Part shown: piece by piece, positions 8,820 to 12,143 of the stretch
Position numbering within the stretch: the stretch's first letter is position 1
Layout of the letters: each line of letters starts with the position of its first letter
Assembly: GCA_028869395.1 (NCBI GenBank)
Contig: JAGWSE010000225.1
Span: 1-12,143 of the forward strand
From: Alphaproteobacteria bacterium
GTDB taxonomy: Bacteria; Pseudomonadota; Alphaproteobacteria; Caulobacterales; Caulobacteraceae
Length of the DNA: 12,143 nucleotides
Direction: 5' to 3'
Notes under the pieces: model-generated
Told to the model about the DNA's origin: nothing
Databases searched by the model: none
What the model saw: only the letters and a program-made list of their open reading frames with translations
Position numbers and translations under genes: made by a program

Positions 8820-9854
8820 ATGACCGGGGGCGCGAAGGTGACCGTGGCAGGGGCTGGCGCGCTGGGGCTCGCCTCGGCGATGGCGCTCGCGCAGGCCGGC
8901 TGTTCGGTGAGCGTCTACGATCCCGCGCCGCAGGCGAACGCCTCGGCGGTGGCGGCCGGCATGATCGCCCCGGTCTTCGAGGCCGTGCTGGATCCCGAGG
9001 CGGCCCCGCACTTCCGCCTGCTGCTCGCCGCGCGTGACCTGTGGCCCGCGCTGGCTCGGGACGCCGGCGTGACCCTGGAGCGTGCGGGCGCCATTGCGGT
9101 GGGCGAGGAGGCCTGGCTGGCGGGTGTCGCGGCGGCGCTGATCCGCCTCGGCGTCCACGGCATCGACCTGCCTCGCCGGACGGCCGAGGACCTCGCGCCG
9201 GGCCTCACGAACGCCTACGCCACGGCCGTGCTGGTCCGGGAGGATTGGCGCCTCGAGCCGGGGACTGCGATGGCGGCGCTTCGGACGGCGGCCGAAGCGG
9301 CCGGGGTGAGCTTCCGCACGCGCCGGGCGCTCGACGCGGGTGACGCCGACTGGCTGGTGGTCGCCACCGGCGCGGATCGCGGTCTGACCGAGGTCGCGCC
9401 CGAACTGGCGCACCTGTCTCCGATCAAGGGCCACATCCTCCGGCTCGCCGGCGCCCAGCACGGCAGCATGAGCGTGAGGGGCGAGGGAACCTATGTGGCG
9501 CCGGGCGACGGCGGCGTCTGCGTCGGGGCCACCATGGAGCCGGGCGTCTCCGACCCGACCCCTGACCCCGCCCAGGCCGAGCGCCTGCTGGCGCGCGGGG
9601 CGCGGCTCTTTCCCGCCCTGGCCGCTGCGCGGCCTCAGGTGTTCACCGGGATCCGGGCGGCCACGCCGGACGGCCTGCCTCTTGCCGGCCTTTCCGAGGC
9701 GCCCGGCGTGATCGTCGCGGCGGGCGCCCGGCGCAACGGCTGGCTTCTCGCGCCGCTCGTCGCGCGCGTCGTGGCCGCTTGCGTGACGGGAGGTGATCCG
9801 GGCCCATATGCGCCGCGCCTGGATCCTCGGCGGTTCGGCAGGGGAATTGGATGA
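8820..9854 (+). CDS. FAD-dependent oxidoreductase, DAO/ThiO (glycine oxidase-like) family
   Basis: This 344-residue member of the D-amino-acid oxidase superfamily uses FAD to oxidise an amine or amino acid. The N-terminal Rossmann motif is VTVAGAGALGLASAMALAQAG (7-27), with GAGALG at 11-16 and an acidic Asp34 ending the second strand. AAGMIAPVFE (45-54) resembles the ThiO-type segment near the flavin. The C-terminal part has SPIKGHILRL, GTYVAPGDGGVCVGATMEPG, GIRAATPDGLPLAG and AAGARRNGWLLAP, all characteristic of the family. No thiamine genes are nearby, so a ThiO role is unproven. The ATG at 8820 lacks a ribosome site; a GTG at 8838, after a purine-rich stretch, is an alternative start. The gene ends in an ATGA overlap with the acyl-CoA dehydrogenase gene. 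Confidence 0.88.
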   Translation: MTGGAKVTVAGAGALGLASAMALAQAGCSVSVYDPAPQANASAVAAGMIAPVFEAVLDPEAAPHFRLLLAARDLWPALARDAGVTLERAGAIAVGEEAWLAGVAAALIRLGVHGIDLPRRTAEDLAPGLTNAYATAVLVREDWRLEPGTAMAALRTAAEAAGVSFRTRRALDAGDADWLVVATGADRGLTEVAPELAHLSPIKGHILRLAGAQHGSMSVRGEGTYVAPGDGGVCVGATMEPGVSDPTPDPAQAERLLARGARLFPALAAARPQVFTGIRAATPDGLPLAGLSEAPGVIVAAGARRNGWLLAPLVARVVAACVTGGDPGPYAPRLDPRRFGRGIG

Positions 9855-11020
9855 ACGGCCTCTGGTTCACCGACGAGCAGCAGGCGATCCGCGAGGGCGT
9901 GCTGAAGCTCTGCGCGCGCTTCGACGCCGAGTACTGGCGCCGCACAGACGAGACCGGCGATTTCCCCGAAGCCTTTGTCTCGGCCATGGCCGAAGCGGGC
10001 TGGCTTGGCGCGGCCATGCCGCAGGAGCTCGGCGGGTCCGGCCTCGGTCTGACCGAGGCGGCGATCGCCATGCAGGCGGTGGCCGAAAGCGGAGCGGGGT
10101 TCTCCGGCGCCAGTGCGCTGCACCTCAACATCTTCGGCCCGATGCCGCTCGCCAGGTTCGGGACCGACGAACAGAAGCGCCGGCTGATCCCGCGCCTGAT
10201 CTCGGGCGAGGACAGGATGTGCTTCGGGGTGACCGAGCCCGACGCGGGCCTCGACACCACCAGCCTGTCCACCCGCGCCGTCCGCACCCATGACGGCTAT
10301 GTCATCCGCGGCCGCAAGATGTGGACGACCATGGCCCAGCGGGCCACCAAGATGCTGATCGTCGCCCGCACGACGCCGCGCGCGGAGGTGAAGAAGGCGA
10401 CCGACGGCATCAGCCTGTTCTACGTCGACGTCGACCGCGAGAAGATCCAGGCCACGCCCATTCCAAAGATGGGCCGAAAGGCCATCGAATCGAATGCCGT
10501 CTTCATCGACGACCTGCATGTGCCGGCGGACGCCCTGGTGGGCGAGGAGGGCCGGGGCTTCTACTATCTGCTGGAGGGGCTGAACCCGGAGCGGGTGCTG
10601 ATCGGGGCCGAGGCCGTGGGGCTGGGCCGGGCGGCGCTGAGGCGCGCCGCGGGCTATGCGAAGGCGCGCGTGGTGTTCGGCCGGCCCATCGGTCAGAATC
10701 AGGGCGTCGCCCATCCGCTCGCCCGCTCCTGGGCCGAGCTCGAGGCGGCCAATCTGATGGCCTTCAAGGCCGCCGCCCTCTACGACGCCGGCCGCGAATG
10801 CGGCGCGGAAGCCAATGCGGCCAAGTACCTGGGCGCCGAGGCGGGATTCCGCGCCTGCGAGACGGCGGTGCTGTCCCACGGCGGCATGGGCTACGCCAAG
10901 GAATTCGATGTCGAGCGCTACTTTCGCGAGTCCATGATCCCGCGCATCGCCCCCGTCAGCCGCGAGATGATCCTCAACTACATCGCCGAGCGGGTGCTGG
11001 GGTTGCCCAAGAGCTACTGA
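9851..11020 (+). CDS. Acyl-CoA dehydrogenase family protein
   Basis: This 389-residue flavoenzyme of normal length probably introduces the alpha-beta double bond into an acyl-CoA, passing electrons to ETF. The N-terminal helical domain covers about 5-118 (WLGAAMPQELGGSGLG at 51-66). The middle beta domain starts with the FAD-contact motif CFGVTEPDAGLDT (124-136) and includes GRKMWTTMA (154-162). The C-terminal helical domain has RVVFGRPIGQNQGVAHPLA (273-291) and SHGGMGYAKEFDVERYFRE (342-360). The common catalytic Glu of the C-terminal YEGT motif is absent: the matching segment reads RIAPVSREM. Glu247 in NPERVL aligns instead with the catalytic Glu of isovaleryl-CoA and long-chain dehydrogenases, so a branched or unusual acyl-CoA is possible. 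The start codon overlaps the oxidoreductase stop (ATGA), so translation is coupled. Confidence 0.93.
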   Translation: MNGLWFTDEQQAIREGVLKLCARFDAEYWRRTDETGDFPEAFVSAMAEAGWLGAAMPQELGGSGLGLTEAAIAMQAVAESGAGFSGASALHLNIFGPMPLARFGTDEQKRRLIPRLISGEDRMCFGVTEPDAGLDTTSLSTRAVRTHDGYVIRGRKMWTTMAQRATKMLIVARTTPRAEVKKATDGISLFYVDVDREKIQATPIPKMGRKAIESNAVFIDDLHVPADALVGEEGRGFYYLLEGLNPERVLIGAEAVGLGRAALRRAAGYAKARVVFGRPIGQNQGVAHPLARSWAELEAANLMAFKAAALYDAGRECGAEANAAKYLGAEAGFRACETAVLSHGGMGYAKEFDVERYFRESMIPRIAPVSREMILNYIAERVLGLPKSY

Positions 11021-11173
11021 GCGGCCGCGATGTAGAGGCCGGCGGCGGGGTGGATTGCGAGGGATGCGCCCACCGCCAGCCTCCGTGGGACGGAGCGCGC
11101 GCCTTGGTCGCCGGAAAGCCGGGTGGGTGGGCCTGACGGATGACCATGACGCGCCTCGTGCGCTCCGTTCACA

Positions 11174-11235
11174 CGCGTAAGATATTACGTGCGTCAAACG
11201 TTCGGTCAATGAGAAAGGTCACGCGCGTAAGTGAC
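11174..11235. repeat. Repeated cgcgtaag words, each within a different inverted repeat (possible operator pair)
   Basis: cgcgtaag occurs at 11174-11181 and 11224-11231, exactly 50 bp apart. The first copy overlaps the dyad cgtaa-gata-ttacg (11176-11189). The second lies in the dyad gtcac-N8-gtgac (11218-11235), a perfect 5-bp inverted repeat. Both are upstream of the CtrA-like box. This is compatible with two sites for one DNA-binding protein, but I do not recognise the motif. Confidence 0.35.
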
Positions 11236-11260
11236 AGGTGCGGGCGTCGGCCGAGCATGG

Positions 11261-11294
11261 TTAGCGACGCGTTAACCATAACCGACGCTACCTT
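11261..11294 (+). promoter_or_regulatory. Candidate CtrA-activated promoter of the transglycosylase-like gene
   Basis: TTAG-N7-TTAA spans 11261-11275, one mismatch from the Caulobacterales CtrA box TTAA-N7-TTAA, and is followed by CC. GCTACCTT at 11287-11294 partly matches the Caulobacter housekeeping -10 (GCTANAWC). CtrA boxes of activated promoters overlap the -35 region; here the box centre is about 32 bp before the ATG, and the -10 hexamer predicts transcription starting at about 11300-11301. No Shine-Dalgarno is present. A GANTC (CcrM methylation) site lies at 11305-11309. Confidence 0.5.
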
Positions 11295-11299
11295 TCGCC

Positions 11300-12130
11300 A
11301 TGTCGATTCAGGGCATCCGGGGAGTCGTGGAGGCGGCGATCGAGCGCGCCTCGCAGGCGACCGGCGTCGACTTCTCGTTCCTGATGAAGACCGCGCACCG
11401 CGAAAGCAACATGAACCCGGCCGCGCGGTCGGGACAATCCTCGGCGGCAGGGCTCTTCCAGTTCGTCGACCAGACCTGGCTCGCCACGCTGAAGGAGCAC
11501 GGCTCGAAGTACGGCTACGCCCGTTACGCCGAACTCATCTCGCGCGCCCCGGACGGCCACTACTACGTGGACGGCGCCGAGGCCCGCAAGGCGGTGATGG
11601 ATTTGCGCTACGACCCCCACGCCGCAGCGCTGATGGCCGGCGAGCTGGCCGCCGACCATGCCGCCTACCTGAAGGGAAGGGTCGGCCGGCCACCCACCGC
11701 GGGCGAGCTCTATGCCGCCCACTTCCTGGGACCGGAAGGCTCGGCCCGTCTCATAGAGGCCACCGAGCATACGCCCGGCGCCGCCGCGGCCCGGCTGTTC
11801 CCGGAAGCCGCCCGCGCCAACAAGGCCATCTTCTACCACGACGGCCAGCCGCGCTCGGTGGCGCAGGTCTACGCCAGCCTGACCAGCCAGGGCGGCGGAG
11901 ACGCGCTTGGCGTCGATCCGCGCTCGATCCCGACGGCGGCCGATGAAGGCTGGGTGGAATACGCCTCGGCCCGGCGCGAGGACCGGCTGGCTGCGCAGGA
12001 CGCGGTGGTGGCGATGATCCTGCGGGGCTCCCAGCCGGCCGACCAGATGGGGGTCGGGACCCGCCTCACCGGCTCGATGTTCACGTCGGAGATGCTGAAG
12101 CTGCTCTCCGATTCCCGCGACCAGAGCTAG
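11300..12130 (+). CDS. Transglycosylase SLT-domain protein without signal peptide
   Basis: The N-terminal part of this 276-residue protein is a lysozyme-like SLT domain that would cleave peptidoglycan glycan strands. FLMKTAHRESNMNPAARSG (27-45) contains the catalytic Glu35, followed by the AAGLFQFVDQTW signature (49-60). YDPHAAALMAGELAADH (104-120) and ELYAAHFLGPEGSARLI (136-152) match later helices of the fold. The last 120 residues have no recognised domain. The N-terminus is hydrophilic with no signal peptide or lipobox. An in-frame stop at 11279-11281 with no start codon between it and 11300 rules out a longer protein. Export by another route (for example a flagellar apparatus) or a cytoplasmic role must be considered. 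There is no Shine-Dalgarno; the upstream CtrA-like promoter suggests cell-cycle control and leaderless translation. Confidence 0.9.
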   Translation: MSIQGIRGVVEAAIERASQATGVDFSFLMKTAHRESNMNPAARSGQSSAAGLFQFVDQTWLATLKEHGSKYGYARYAELISRAPDGHYYVDGAEARKAVMDLRYDPHAAALMAGELAADHAAYLKGRVGRPPTAGELYAAHFLGPEGSARLIEATEHTPGAAAARLFPEAARANKAIFYHDGQPRSVAQVYASLTSQGGGDALGVDPRSIPTAADEGWVEYASARREDRLAAQDAVVAMILRGSQPADQMGVGTRLTGSMFTSEMLKLLSDSRDQS

Positions 12131-12143
12131 GCCGCAGCCCCGC

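Larger units (their letters stand above)
11021..11299. other. 279-bp intergenic region, GC-rich then relatively AT-rich with several inverted repeats
   Basis: No convincing gene is visible. The first part (to about 11135) is GC-rich and holds possible terminator stems for the acyl-CoA dehydrogenase transcript: ctccgt-ggg-acggag (11081-11095), and a bulged stem at 11044-11053 with 11070-11077. None has a T-tract. acggagcgc (11090-11098) is also the exact complement of gcgctccgt (11160-11168). The second part (about 11170-11295) is clearly more AT-rich than its surroundings and carries the regulatory candidates listed separately. The region appears to be the control region of the transglycosylase-like gene. 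Confidence 0.6.

Noticed and set aside
8820..9854. Naming the FAD oxidoreductase thiO (thiamine synthesis)
   Set aside because: Family similarity is real, but no thiamine gene is adjacent and the DAO family is broad.
9635..11209. 524-codon open frame on the minus strand opposite the acyl-CoA dehydrogenase
   Set aside because: Low-complexity His/Arg/Gly-rich translation with no family signature. The plus strand has clear acyl-CoA dehydrogenase motifs throughout.

Overview
The window looks like ordinary chromosome of a high-GC alphaproteobacterium, most likely Caulobacterales (Caulobacter or Phenylobacterium-like). The evidence is the codon and GC bias, the gene families, a CtrA-type TTAN-N7-TTAA box, a GCTA-type -10 element and a nearby GANTC (CcrM) site. 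The taxonomic call is inference. I see no insertion sequence, phage gene, CRISPR array, tRNA or rRNA, and no clearly new multi-gene system. The interest lies in regulatory DNA and a few unusual proteins.

Layout. Positions 1-444 hold the 3' end of a SpoU/TrmH RNA methyltransferase. It is followed on the same strand by an 810-residue cytosolic hybrid histidine kinase (503-2935; GAF-PAS-PAS-HisKA-HATPase-REC). The kinase converges on a NADPH-dependent FMN reductase (2948-3532, minus), and the two stop codons sit in a 9-bp inverted repeat. The reductase is divergent from a LysR regulator (3635-4558), which probably shares a transcript with an AI-2E/PerM-family membrane protein (4570-5625). This is a classic LysR/target arrangement, so the LysR protein may control the reductase.

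Positions 5651-6442 (minus) encode an enoyl-CoA hydratase, divergent from a 377-residue di-iron ferritin-like protein (6494-7627). That gene converges on a two-gene minus-strand unit: a hemerythrin-domain protein (8162-8716), then a stand-alone CinA-C/PncC-like protein (7633-8157). The hemerythrin gene has a possible EcfG (general stress) promoter.

Positions 8820-11020 carry a ThiO/DAO-family FAD oxidoreductase translationally coupled (ATGA) to an acyl-CoA dehydrogenase. A 279-bp intergenic region rich in inverted repeats follows. It leads to a lytic transglycosylase-like SLT protein (11300-12130) with no signal peptide. A CtrA-like box and a GCTA -10 element are placed so that its mRNA would start at or within a base or two of the ATG, which would make it leaderless.

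No stretch over 300 bases lacks a gene.
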